Assembly: GCA_018806915.1 (NCBI GenBank)
Contig: JAGKQI010000059.1
Location: 558,001-622,000 of the forward strand
Source: Phytophthora colocasiae
Lineage: Eukaryota > Oomycota > Peronosporomycetes > Peronosporales > Peronosporaceae
DNA: 64,000 bases
Direction: 5' to 3'
Position 1 is the first letter of the stretch; the number at the start of each line of letters is the position of its first letter. Positions 53,987-64,000 of the stretch are shown in pieces. A program made the position numbers and the translations under genes. The notes under the pieces are model-generated. The model was not told the DNA's origin. It saw only the letters and a list, made by a program, of their open reading frames with translations, and made no database searches.

Positions 53987-54396
53987 AATGTACCCCTCGT
54001 GCTGTCAGCTGCACATATCAACTTCCTAGGTTAATCATTTCTGGCAGTATTCATTTGTGGAGATAATACCGAATTTCAATTTGCTGTTGCCGTATTATGG
54101 ATTTGTTCTTGCGTTCTCAATTTGTTCTTGACGGACTAGCGTTGGAAAAGGTGTACCTTACACTAAATCCAAATGGGACTATATGACTTTCAGTATGGTT
54201 GTTCTTTATCTGATCAAAATATTCTTTATTCGCTATTTGAACACGAGGGTGGGTCCCTCAACTCTCTAACTGGAAGTCGTATGGCACCGTGGTCTAGGTC
54301 TTCAAGCACGTATTCACTGCCAGTCATTCAAACCACTGAAATTCAGGACTATTTACACTTCCATAATTGCTTTGCCGGGACCACACAGCTCCTGAG

Positions 54397-55942
54397 ATGA
54401 CCTCGTTGACATTAGAGGAAAAACTGCAAGTTTGTTTAAAGGCTCAGCGCGAGCCCAGCATCAAGGATGGAGACCTATTGCTGTGGGTCCACGACCGTCA
54501 GCATCAGTACAATTTGACGCATTCGATATAAACAACCGGCCAACTATTGCAGTGCCGACTCCACAGCGACACAGCGTCGCCGCGTAAAATTCCCTGAGCT
54601 AGAGCAGCAACTTGTTGCTTTTTTTTCATCAACATGAAGAAAAAAACATCATTTCAGACGACATACTACTTCTCAAGGCTAGTGATATAAAGAAGACTCT
54701 CAGCATCACCGACGATCAACTTCGACTAAGCAACGGTTGGCTAGCTAAATTAAAAAAGCGCAATGGAATATCTCCAACTCGGTTACATGGCGATGCCGCA
54801 GCTCAACAGCCGTAGAAGTCAGGTCAGCTCGCTACTCACTGCAAGACGTTACCGGCCACTACAGACCCGAGAATTTTGATGAAACAGCTTTGTTTTATAG
54901 ACTGGTTCCGGACCAAACGCTTGCTACAGCGAGACGGAAAGGAAAAAAGCGTGACAATTCGAGAATTACGATTGCTTTCTGCTGCAACGCGACTGGCACG
55001 CACAAGCTAAATCCATTGGTGATTGGGACAGCTGCAAACCCGCGGTGTTTTCGGGGTGGAGCCCGTCGCGCTCTCAAGTCGAAACCTGTGGAATATTACT
55101 ACTTAGCTAAAGCGTGGATGACATCAACAATTTTCTTGGAGTGGCTTCAAGCGTTCAACTTAAATATGGCAGTTGAAAGCCGCAAAGTGCTTCTCTTGGT
55201 TGATAACGCTTCCAGTCACAAAGTGGTAAAAACGTTATCAAACGTTGAAGTGCATTTCTTTCCCCCAAATCTGACCTCTTCAGTTCAGCCATTGGGTGCA
55301 GGTAAGTCTATTTGTCGACCTGAGTGTTTAATGGATTATAACGCTATTACTGTAGGAATAATACGGTCATTCAAGGCTCGATATCGGCGACGGTTTGTTC
55401 GCTGGTGCCTCGACGCATTTGAAAGCAACATACAGCGTAAATGGAACGTCTTCGAGGCGATTCATTTTAGTATTAGCAGTTAGGAAGATGTGAGTGCTGA
55501 CTGTATACGGAATTGCTGGGTTGAGGCGGGAATTGTAAACGCAGAGGTGACATCCGAGCTCAGACAGGCAGGGAACTATTCGGTCACCGCAGAACAAAAG
55601 GTTATTGATGATCTAGCAAACATGTTGGAGGGGACAAGTGTGTCAGAATACCTCGGAGTTGATGCAGATATTGAGGTCCATGAGTTTCCTGAGAACGCTA
55701 TTAATCAGCACGTTGCTGCTGTTTCCGACGACGAGGATGATCCGGAGGAGAACGAATCGCCACTTATATCGGCGTCGACAGATCTAGCCTATTGCATGGA
55801 GCTTTCGTCTTTCTTCTTTCAATGCGAAGGTGACACTAAGCGCGAGCAGGAGATGCTGCAGTGTTTGACGACGTTGGCTAGGGCCCAGGTAGTGAAGCGC
55901 CGGCGGCAGACGGCAATAGATAACTTTTTGACTCCAATGTAG
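54397..55942 (+). pseudogene. pogo/Tigger-like (Jerky, CENP-B type) transposase
   Basis: The first helix-turn-helix (SLTLEEKLQVCLKAQREPS) and the CENP-B-type second one (IKKTLSITDDQLRLSNGWLA) are in broken frames. A DDE_1 core follows: FDETALFY, ITIAFCCNATGTHKLNPLVI, LLLVDNASSH and then SSVQPLGAGIIRSFKARYRR. The third catalytic position, normally Asp in QPLD.G, is Gly here. An in-phase 54-nt intron-like segment (55302-55355, GTAAGT...CTGTAG) interrupts that motif, and TAG at 55481-55483 splits off the acidic C-terminal part (to 55942). A Tigger-like inverted end with CAGTCACACCTCC (read on the minus strand) ends at 56041 beside TA; I did not find its partner. Confidence 0.85.
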
Positions 55943-56489
55943 CCATTTACACATGTAGCCATTTCCTTATCTGCACGATTCTATAACTGAAACAACACAT
56001 TCGCTAGACCCAATCATGTGCCACTTATGGAGGTGTGACTGTATATCAAAATAAAATAAAAATATAAAACTTTTTATTTTTTAAAGTTTTTATACTTTTT
56101 TTATCGAATGAACCCCGTCAAATCGAATTGCCAAACACTGTTGCAACCCAAATAGTGGACTGCCCTCCGTAACGCCGGCTGGAGTTCGTGTTCCCGCTCG
56201 TTTTCTATTCGCTGGTGGACGAAACCTGGCTGCATGGCTCTCTTGTATTCCGGACGTTTGCATGCACTAGATCTCTCTTTTTGCCCATATTGAAATCGTG
56301 GTTCTAGCCAGCATTGTACTATACAATATGACCGAATAGAGCGCAGTGCCTTTTAATATGATACCTTTCGGCAATACAAATTTATAGTTACGTAAAATCG
56401 CACTAAATAGAAAAAAGAAATAAAAACTTTAACTTTTTTCTTTATGATAAAAACTTTTTAAAGTTTTTATTGCCATCACTGTATTGACC

Positions 56490-57157
56490 CGCGAAGTAGG
56501 TGCATATGCAGAAGTAGAAGGTGTTTAGTGTCCGTGTAAGATTTGCCGGTTAACACACAAGTGCCCCGTAACAGTGACCTTCGACGCACCAGTCTCGTGT
56601 GCGGAGCTAACAACTAAAGAAGCCGCAGTCGATACTTAGCTACCTGAGTAGGGTGAGGTGGAGTGTCCGTGTGGAGAAGCGAGGAGGATTGGTTTAGCCT
56701 GCTAGTGGCCTCACGCCCGCGGTATTTGCAGCCAGTACGAGGTATCTGCAGCCCTCACTTGGGTACGGACCCTAGCAGAAGAACACTCGGTCGCTCCCGT
56801 TATCATATTCAGCTACTGTGTGGAGTGCGTTTCCTACGACCGTCAATCTTTCTATACGTAGTGCATTTGTAGGACCAAGGACGCGTAACCAACTAGTCTC
56901 ACCTCTGATGAAGGACGAGACTAGCAGCTGTGTGATAGTGACGAATCCAGCACGAGTACTTAGAGGAAGCTTACTTGGTGGTCATACAGGGGCTTTACAA
57001 CACGGTCGGCTACCGATTATCGAGATCCTTCACGTGGCTTAGCCCTGAGGCATGGACACTAGCCGCAGTGGAAGAGTGAAGAGGGAAGGAATGAGGAAGA
57101 GCGTGACTAACAGATAAGCAACAGAAGTCAATTGAGAAGTTGGTGAAATCACATCAC
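56490..57157. other. Unassigned sequence before the second chromovirus remnant
   Basis: About 670 bp of moderate G+C content between the composite insertion and the first recognisable RNase H codons. It may be a decayed part of the same retrotransposon. No frame shows a domain. Confidence 0.4.
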
Positions 57158-59600
57158 GGTGTACACCAGACATTCGGTATTGAAATGGCTCCTACCATCC
57201 AACTCGGCCGATGGTCGAAATGTGAATTGGAGACTGAAGTTATCCCACTGGAACTTGGAAATTCGTAAGGTCCAGCATGACGAAGACGGTCTCCCAGTTA
57301 TTCTTGGAGCTGTGAGGTCTCTGAAAACCTCATCCCCGTCAAGGGGCGGGTCAAGCACCCAGCACCCATCAGTGTGGAGATGCTGGAGGCTGACTACCGA
57401 GGATGTGTCGTGAGCTTCGATGGTGCTGCCAAGGCGTCCACCCGTCTGGGAAGCTGCGGATGTGCGCTCTGGGAACTCCCAGGATGGAGCATCCTGGAGC
57501 CTCAAGGTTTCGCTCTGAAAGACGTCACTGTGAACGACTCGGAATACTGTGGTCTAATCAACGGACTGAAGTTAGTTTTGAAACGTGGTATCCGAGACCT
57601 AGTGGTTGTCGGAGACTCTCGCATCGCTATTCAACAAGCCCAGGGTCTGATCAATTGTAACCAGCCAAACCTGCAGCAAAAGCTGGCCGAGTTCGAGTCT
57701 CTGAAGACCAAGTTCCAGTCTCTGAAGTTAGTGCACGTGAAGCGCGAGTTAGACTCTTGCGCTTGGTGAGTGGCAGGTTCAGGACCCTGATTAGCTAACT
57801 CACCTGAAACTGGTGTCCAAGATCCACGAGAAGTTGATGAAGCCTCCGAAGCGATGTCTTATAAAATTCTGGGTGAAGTTCACCAGAGCTCTGGTGAACA
57901 AGATGGTACACCAGAGACGGATGAACCAGGGCCAGAATCTGCACCACTGCCTCATGCGGCTAAGGTGTTTGCCGCCATTACCCGTGCTCAGGATCGGGAG
58001 GGAATAAATCCACCAGGCGATGTGGAAGCTCTTGAACCTATGGCCCCACTGGAGTTTCAGAAGGAATGCTGGCGGCGGATCAAGGTTCACCAGACCCAAG
58101 ATGTTTATCTGGCAGAGCTCATCAAGTTTCTCAAAGGTGACGTGGGAGATCTCACACGGCCTCGAGTGAGAAAGCTTGCCAGAATTGCCGAGGACTTCGT
58201 CTTGGATTCCAGAGATGTTTTGTACCGCCTCAGCCGTGCCACCAGGGAACGTCGCAGAGACATGGTTGACGAACTCAGGCTAGTGGTTCCCAGGGACTTA
58301 CATCAGGATTTATTGCACTATGCTCATGGGACTACCAAGGTGCTTACCAGGGGATCAAACGCACGTTTAAAAGCTAAGCTCCAGGTTTTACTGGCTTGGT
58401 ATGTACGCCGATGTGGAGAGGTTTATCAAGGAATGTATAGATTGTGCTAGCGGCAAGGGGCGTCCCCCGAATCCTGGGCCGTTGCCCGGTAACATCGAGC
58501 CCAGTCGACCTTTTGAGTGGTATCCATGGATTTTGTGACGCATATACCAAAGTCCGCCAGAGGTAACACGTTCCTGTTGCTGTTCCAAGACATGTTCTCC
58601 GGTTATGTGATGTGTAAGCCTATGAGCATCACTACGGCTCAAGATGTTGCTGAGGCCTACGAAGAACGTGTCTTCACGAATTTCGAGGCTAGCTCCAGGA
58701 TCAGGACCCTCGGTTCATGCGTGAAGTGTTTCGGTGTTTCCGGGACCTTCTGGGAAGCAGGCAACGAGCGACTCTGGCGTACCGGCCTCAGGCCAAGGCC
58801 AACAAGGGCGATCTGTTCAGACAGTCGTACGTGCCATCAAGGCGTACATTGCCGAAGCTGACCAGAGCGACTGGGACGATCACGCCGAACGTCTAGTGTT
58901 CGCGTTGAACACCTTCTTTGATGCGACCTTTTTTCTGGTGCACGGATGGGATGCTCATGGGACTGTGTCCTCGATGCTTGGTCCTAAGCCTTCTGGTGTT
59001 TAAGAGCGCACGGCTTATGAGTGGCGTCGGAAGATGCAACGCGATTACAGCTATGCTCAAGCCTGTGCCGAAGCACTTAAGAGGAAAGCCAAGCCAGAGC
59101 GATCTGAAGAACAAACCCGGAAGTAGAACGAGTTGTCAGAACGTCTGAAGGCTGGATTTGCCGTCGGTGACGCCGTGTGGCTATACATCCCTAAAGTACA
59201 AATGGGGCTGAGTCGGAAACTTGCAGCCATGTGGCATGGGCCTTTCCGGATCGAAAAAATGCTGGATGCTTTCCTCGTAAAACTCAAGGTCGAAGACACC
59301 GGGTATCGAGTAAACCCTTGGGTTCAGGTGAGTCGCCTGAAACCAAAAGCCTTGCTTCCTAGAAGACAACCGTGGAACTTGATGTCCATGGGGATGATGA
59401 CTTTGACGCGGCACGGTTACCAGAGGACAGCTGGGAACCTGACACCGAGAATGATGAATACGAATTGGAAAGGATTTTGGATACTCGGTGGAACAGTGGA
59501 TCGGTTGCTCTCGGGTCTTGTCTAGTCGGCATTATCGTCCTGTTCGGAGTCGCCATTGGGGTGTTCGTACGAAGAGCATCTGCGATGTTCAAGTACTTTT
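57158..59600 (+). pseudogene. pol: Second Ty3/Gypsy chromovirus, decayed 3' half of pol
   Basis: Collinear with the last half of the intact chromovirus but in many frames: end of the first RNase H (TRHSVLKWLLPSN), second RNase H (SFDGAAKAST, NDSEYCGLINGL, VVGDSRIAI, LVHVKREL), integrase linker and zinc region (LRLVVPRDLHQDLLHYAHG), and integrase core start (VSMDFVTHIPKS, FSGYVMCKPM). The C-terminal part (VWLYIPKVQMGLSRKLAAMW, then LPEDSWEPDTENDEYELERI) leads into a lost chromodomain. It is clearly older than the element at 6149-20225. Gag, protease and most of reverse transcriptase are missing. Confidence 0.88.
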
Positions 59601-59689
59601 GAGTTGGTGTCGGCGTTGGAGTAGTGCTGTCGTCTTGGATGTGGGAAGCAGCTTGGGCCTGCGAAGAATCTAGGGCCTGGATTGTAGAT

Positions 59690-60004
59690 ATAACGGGTCT
59701 GCTTAGACCTATTAGGTGGCGTACACGTGCGCTTACGTGTATGAGGAAGCGTGCAATTAGATCAGAATTTATTTAAGTATACATATTTAAATAAGTATAA
59801 TTAAATCAAATATAAACAATTAATACTGCAAAATACCGTAAAATGAGAACTGTTATTGAATTTAATTTTGGAACCTCCTAAAACTGTTTTGATCTATTTC
59901 TAAAGGATCTACCAACGTGTGGTTTGCAGAGTCTCTGCTCTGTGAGTGGTAGAAATCTATTACTTTCTACTAATAACATGAACAAATGCACACGAACCAC
60001 CCAA
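59690..60004. repeat. LTR fragment related to the solo LTR
   Basis: About 315 bp clearly similar to 53250-53570 (shared GGTGGCGTACACGTGCGCTT and GCACACGAACCACCCAAT), with many substitutions. The two copies part company right after CCACCCAAT at 60004, where a tRNA-like sequence begins. Confidence 0.85.
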
Positions 60005-60100
60005 TGGGGGGAAGGGGGACTCGAACCCCTTATATTAGTGTACTTATTTCGTAGCCTGTTAGAAACAGGCCCATTGACGTCTAAGCAAGGTTAATCCTAA
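60005..60100 (-). other. tRNA-like sequence (3' half), possible primer-binding or tRNA relic
   Basis: Read on the minus strand: a 5-bp stem with 7-nt loop GCCTG-TTTCTAA-CAGGC (anticodon-arm-like), about 24 nt of spacer, then GGGGTTCGAGTCCCC (T-arm with a good B box) and CTTCCCCCC. No matching 5' acceptor strand is present, so this is not a complete tRNA. On the plus strand TGGGGGGAAGG directly after the LTR fragment also looks like a primer-binding site. Confidence 0.4.
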
Positions 60101-60482
60101 CTAATTTCCTACGGCTACTCGGTTACCCTTAGTCTATGACCGGTACGCTTGAATTTCTTGGGAATTTTGCCCAATGGTCCGCCGTTGATGAGCCCCCACC
60201 TGGTGCCTGGCTGGGTAGATTACTGCGACCGCGCCAACTCCTTGAGTCTTGTCTCCGTGTTAGGTGTGCCTTGATTGGTCCCGATGTCTTAGGGCCGTTC
60301 CGATCCGAGATCGTATCGGATCGTCGCGCGAATCCTGCCCTCTGGTTGGCCGACGAAGCCTCGCGGGATAGTGCTGTTGGCGTGTTTAGCAATCGTCCGG
60401 CGATCCGGCGCCTCCAATCAGATCGCGCGACCCTACCGGGATCGTCGGAGCGGGACTGCAATTTTGAGCGCGAAAGTTCACG

Positions 60483-61140
60483 ATGGACGAGTTCGACGTC
60501 CCAGTCTGGATGATACAGTATCGCCAATCACGCAGGCGGCGCCAGAAACTCCTTGCTGCAACCGCGCCCAGCTGTAGCCTTACTGCGGAGCAGTCCCAGT
60601 GACTGCGTGCGACGTAAGCGGCTGAACCGGAGCCTACATAAGCAGACGCTTTTGCTGGAAGGGGCGTTCGAGCAGTGCTATCGCATGAGCGGCGTGTCCT
60701 TCGACAAGCTGCTGGCTCTCGTGAGACCTGCGTTACTTTCGCGATGAAATTCAGTCCGATCGGCGCACCAACACGGACCCGATCACTCCCGAAAACATGT
60801 TGCAAATGACGATTTCGTGGTTGGCGGAGGAAGTTTTCACGCCACGCGCTGCCTTGCTGGTGTCTCCCGCTCTGCCTTCTTTAACGTGATTATTGCTGTG
60901 ATGGATGCCTTGTGCGACTGCAAAGACCTACGCATTCATTCACCAACCGAGTCTAGCTCCCGCATGGAGGAGCTTGCGACCGGCTTTACGAAGATTAGCA
61001 AGGACGGCATCTTGACAGGTTGCGTAGGATGACTTGATGGGTGGCTATGTCAGATTCGCGCACCAAGCTGTATGGATATGCTAGACGTAGCTGCGTTTTT
61101 CGGGGTGCAGCGGGGCTGCGTAGGTGTGCACGGCACAGAG
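60483..61140 (+). pseudogene. PIF/Harbinger-like transposase remnant
   Basis: ATG 60483 opens a short frame (MDEFDVPVWMIQYRQ) that stops after about 40 codons. Further shifted frames give YRMSGVSFDKLLALVRPALL, then GGSFHATRCLAGVSRSAFFN, then FTKISKDGILTGCVGCLDGW. The last is the DDE_Tnp_4 motif with its first catalytic Asp. The rest of the catalytic core is missing beyond about 61140. Confidence 0.75.
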
Positions 61141-61318
61141 GAAGTTTAGTTGACTCGTAGAGTCCTGCTTGCAAGGCACTAGCCTTCGGTTCTATACAAG
61201 AACCAAGTAGTCCACTAAATACGGGACTCACAGAGTCAGTGTCCCTATAACAAAGGACTAACACTAACTATGTAAAATGCAAACTGATTTTTATTGACTT
61301 TATTGCCCTAATCCTAAA

Positions 61319-61517
61319 TGTAACGGATTTAGTATTAAATCCTAATCAAAATGCAACGTGAGGCTCTGAGGCCATCTACGTATCTACTCGTGTGTGCCAC
61401 ACCATTATGTACCCACATAAATGTATCATGAGTGTCACACACTATTATGTACCCACATAAATGTATCCACGTGTGTCACACACCAACGAGAAACATTCGT
61501 GTAACATCCCCGTTACA
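61319..61517 (-). repeat. Probable 3' LTR of the third chromovirus
   Basis: 199 bp, TGTAACGG...CCCGTTACA, read from 61517 downwards on the minus strand. A purine tract (GGTGGGGGAGAG on the minus strand, 61518-61529) lies immediately upstream, as expected for the polypurine tract. Its 5' partner lies outside the window, so the length is a proposal. Confidence 0.7.
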
Positions 61518-61529
61518 CTCTCCCCCACC

Positions 61530-62427
61530 AAGATTCCGGATACCGTATCCGGAAAGTGTAAACACACGACGCGATTATCGGCCGATGGCTACGGCACCTT
61601 GCCTTGCGCGGACGGCGCTGTCTCTCGTGCGTGTTACACGCCTCCGTACGCGATGCCACTTGGTACACACTTGAGCCCAATGCTTACCAAGCATAGGAGC
61701 CTACTGGCTCGAGTCAAGGGGCTCTACGGGCATGGAAAGAAGGCCACAGGTGGCGTATCTATGATACTACTGGATCAGTGATCCACAGGTCAAGCCTTCC
61801 AAGCTACCAACGGTTCCACGAACCACACAGCAGTGGGGCCCACTCGCTTCACAGTTAATGTGACCCTCGGATGAGCACTGTGTGCAGGGCTTGATGCCCA
61901 AGTTGTCCTTGAAGCAGGCGCAAGCGCCACTATGTGTCACAGACACTGTGTCTTGTGAATACACGTGCTCAGCACAGTCGTAGACACGACAACGAGCACC
62001 AGACAGCTAAGCTGCGCTCAGGAGGAGCTTACCTACCTCCTACTGCTATGCAGCATGCGGGGTCCAACGCATTGGCATCCCTGGCATCCACAGTGCCTTA
62101 TGACATAGTCATACCCATTGAACGCTTCTAGCGTCAGGTGATCGAATAGAATCCGTTTCCATCACCACTTGTCGCTTAGACAGAACGTCATTAAGACGGT
62201 TGTTCATCACGAACCATCTTCGCTTCATGATCGCGAAGCTCCAGGCCATAGGCCAGTGTTGTTAAAGGGTCATAGACCCTTGAAACACGCGCGCGAGGCG
62301 CATGTAGCTCTACTGCACTTGCAGTTTGAGCATTCGATGCCATGTCGACGGCACCGACGTGCTCGCTGCAAGTATTGCAGCTACGGGTCAGAGTCTGAGC
62401 TCAGCAACGACCCTGTGGACTCCCACC
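61530..62427 (-). other. 3' untranslated part of the third chromovirus
   Basis: About 900 bp between the pol stop and the polypurine tract. No conserved frame; plus-strand frames here mirror the low-complexity pol tail or are short. Confidence 0.55.
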
Positions 62428-64000
62428 TTAGTGGGAGGTGCTTGGCACCCGGCGACTCCGTCGCACCCCCATCGGGCGGTCTGACACCGGGTGTGCCCGA
62501 TCATACGCGTCAACGACGTCGGGGCAATCCTGCCGTAGTGGCACCTCAAACTCCCACGAGTTCTGTGAGTGAGGGTAACCTCGCCACTTCACCAGATACT
62601 GGTTGTGACCTCGGCGACGACGCCGCGCCATCAGGCGATCCACGTGATAGTGAAGCTCACCTTGCTCATCGAGCAGAGCAGGAGGAGGACGAGCGGTCGA
62701 TGGGTTCTCGCGCTGCGAGTGTAGACGCGCTGCATTGCTTGCAGACCCGCGTGGGCTCGGTAAAGGAGCACGACCACCACGTCGGTCATCCGACCCATCG
62801 CTTAGCGACTGGTCTCGAGGAGACCTAGAGTCGCGGAGACCGGTCTGAGTCGCCTCTAGTGCTGCATCAGCGGGTCTATGACCTCGAGCATCACGTTGCT
62901 CCGGATCGACAAGACCTGTTGGTTCGGATGCAACCACCTCCTGCTGCCGTGCAGCCTTCGTCCGACTCGGCGCCAGCGCCTCAGAACTCACAAGAGCAGG
63001 GTCCCGATATGACTTAAGCAAGCCCACGTAGAACACAGGATGTGTTCGCATACGCTTTGGCAAGTCAAGCGTGTATGCCAGGCCCTTCTTGGCCACGACC
63101 GTGAACGGTCCAATGAAGCGCGGCCGCAACTTCGTCTTGAAGACGGCTGACACTGCGTGTGTAGGCAGGTTCTTAGCGTTTAATAAAACGTGGTCACCGA
63201 CCTTGAACTCCCACATGTTGCTTCTGCCTTTGGCATCAGCTTGTTCCTTTTGAACATCTTGGCTTTCAGCCATTGCGTCACGCACACGGCGTAAGACGCT
63301 AAGCCTCATCGAGAGGAAGTCATCGACTTGCTTGCGAACAGCAAGGGGGCTGACATCAGCAAGCTCGGAGTGGAGCGACGGCACAGCCTCTCCCCCACCA
63401 AGCCCAAGGCTACCGCGTGGCGGAGTGAGCGGGACGCGCGGATGCGCAAGGCCGTTCACGTAGAACGGGGTGAAGCCTGTCGAGGCATGCACCGCGTTGT
63501 TCATTGAGAACTCAACGAGAGGGAGCATAGCGCTCCAACGCTTCGGCGTTTCAGCGCATACGCTGCGGAGGATGTCCTCCAGGACGCGGTTCACGCGTTC
63601 AGTCTGACCGTCGGTCTGCGGATGATCCGCCGTGGACATGTCCAGTCGAGTGCCAAGCACTTTGAAGACGGACGTCCAGAAGTGACCCGTGAAACGGGGG
63701 TCTCGATCCGAGACAATGGCCTCTGGCAGTCCATGCTGGCGGAAGACCCGATCGATAAAGATCGTCGCTGTACCAGCGCCATCGACGGTGTCCGGCACAG
63801 CCGCTAGGTGAGCCATCTTGCTCAGACGGTCAACAAAGACCACAACGCCCGTGTTGCCTGCCGTATCTTTCGGCAGGCCAAACACGAAGTCCATACTCAT
63901 GGACTGCCAACACCCAGAGGGTACAGGCAAGCTCGCCAAAGGCGCTGCCGCATGCGGCGAGGGTTTAACCCGCTGACACGTCTCGCACGTGTGCACATAT
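62428..64000 (-). CDS. pol: Third Ty3/Gypsy chromovirus: integrase and chromodomain (partial)
   Basis: A minus-strand frame open through the window edge. It starts inside the integrase zinc region (CETCQRVKPS). The catalytic core follows: Asp in MSMDFVFGLPKD, Asp in VSDRDPRFTGHFW, Glu in TDGQTERVNRVL. A GPY/F-type region (FIGPFTVVAKKGLAYTLDLP) and a variable Pro/Arg-rich stretch of about 130 residues come next. A C-terminal chromodomain (YHVDRLMARRRRRGHNQYLV, KWRGYPHSQNSWEFE) ends in TSH. No lesion is seen in the visible part, and it belongs to a different lineage from the first element because no second RNase H is nearby to compare and the LTR is short. The 5' part lies beyond 64000. Confidence 0.93.
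   Translation of the reverse strand, partial: YVHTCETCQRVKPSPHAAAPLASLPVPSGCWQSMSMDFVFGLPKDTAGNTGVVVFVDRLSKMAHLAAVPDTVDGAGTATIFIDRVFRQHGLPEAIVSDRDPRFTGHFWTSVFKVLGTRLDMSTADHPQTDGQTERVNRVLEDILRSVCAETPKRWSAMLPLVEFSMNNAVHASTGFTPFYVNGLAHPRVPLTPPRGSLGLGGGEAVPSLHSELADVSPLAVRKQVDDFLSMRLSVLRRVRDAMAESQDVQKEQADAKGRSNMWEFKVGDHVLLNAKNLPTHAVSAVFKTKLRPRFIGPFTVVAKKGLAYTLDLPKRMRTHPVFYVGLLKSYRDPALVSSEALAPSRTKAARQQEVVASEPTGLVDPEQRDARGHRPADAALEATQTGLRDSRSPRDQSLSDGSDDRRGGRAPLPSPRGSASNAARLHSQRENPSTARPPPALLDEQGELHYHVDRLMARRRRRGHNQYLVKWRGYPHSQNSWEFEVPLRQDCPDVVDAYDRAHPVSDRPMGVRRSRRVPSTSH

Larger units (their letters stand above)
52123..54153 (+). mobile_element. Tc1/mariner-like element, nested
   Basis: Inverted ends beginning CACCTTTTCCAACGCTA and including GTCCGTCAAGAACAAATTG. 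The left arm reaches about 52205 and the right arm starts at 54086. The left arm has an extra 15 bp (near 52140-52154) relative to the right. TA lies outside both ends (52121-52122, 54154-54155). It carries one transposase, which is broken by frameshifts and by a solo LTR. Confidence 0.85.
52065..56480. mobile_element. Composite DNA-transposon insertion with 17-bp ends and 9-bp target duplication
   Basis: Ends AGTGATGGCAATAAAAA (52065-52081) and its exact reverse complement (56464-56480). They are flanked by GTATTGACC on both sides (52056-52064 and 56481-56489), a 9-bp target duplication. Inside lie a Tc1/mariner-like element (52123-54153), a pogo/Tigger-like transposase and A/T-rich sequence. 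The outer element was probably a small A/T-rich non-autonomous transposon that later received the others. A 9-bp duplication is usual for Mutator-like elements; the ends also resemble hAT termini. Confidence 0.85.

Noticed and set aside
62169..62828. 219-codon plus-strand frame
   Set aside because: Antisense shadow of the variable Pro/Arg-rich stretch of the third chromovirus pol, where the minus-strand frame has integrase and chromodomain on either side.

Overview
The window looks like nuclear DNA of a plant-pathogenic oomycete, most likely Phytophthora or a close relative. The evidence is a type 1 NLP (necrosis and ethylene inducing-like) secreted protein, genes with very short introns (54-82 nt), cilium and dynein-docking type proteins expected of an organism with flagellate zoospores, and Ty3/Gypsy chromoviruses with a second RNase H domain of the kind described from oomycetes. 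The species cannot be fixed from sequence alone.

Layout. (1) 1-6148 and 20226-21048: a tandem array of about 582-bp units, each with one tRNA-Arg(ACG) gene; eleven tRNA copies lie left and one lies right of an insertion. (2) 6149-20225: a 14.1-kb Ty3/Gypsy chromovirus with 1435-bp LTRs, inserted into the 3' end of the eleventh tRNA (4-bp target duplication GAGA). Its gag-pol is damaged, and it carries a long coiled-coil ORF on the opposite strand between pol and the 3' LTR. (3) 21.4-25.4 kb: remains of a Mutator-like and a PiggyBac DNA transposon, the latter bounded by 17-bp inverted repeats. (4) 26.2-28.3 kb: an unrecognised gene, followed by a 442-bp MITE with 69-bp inverted repeats and, at 30 kb, a LINE tail. 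(5) 32-51.6 kb: a compact island of host genes with short introns: membrane-anchored alpha/beta hydrolase, coiled-coil proteins, SAM-domain protein, eIF2-alpha-kinase-like kinase, trefoil/GH31 alpha-glucosidase with a C-terminal membrane anchor, WDR91-like protein, CFAP97/hemingway-like protein, a small gene with two apparent 26- and 30-nt introns, and the NLP gene at the edge of the island. (6) 52-64 kb: nested transposon debris. A 4.4-kb interval with 17-bp terminal repeats and a 9-bp target duplication contains a Tc1/mariner-like element (itself split by a solo LTR) and a pogo/Tigger-like transposase. Then come a decayed second chromovirus, an LTR fragment, a tRNA-like 3' half, a Harbinger remnant and the 3' part of a third chromovirus on the minus strand that runs off the window.

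The host genes do not form an operon; they are independent, often divergently arranged genes with intergenic gaps from about 20 bp to 1.5 kb. The NLP gene beside repeat-rich DNA fits the usual oomycete pattern of virulence-associated genes near transposons. The most unusual features are the tRNA array disrupted exactly in a tRNA copy with an altered anticodon, the antisense coiled-coil ORF of the chromovirus, the micro-introns at 49.4-49.7 kb, and the nested insertions at 52-56.5 kb.
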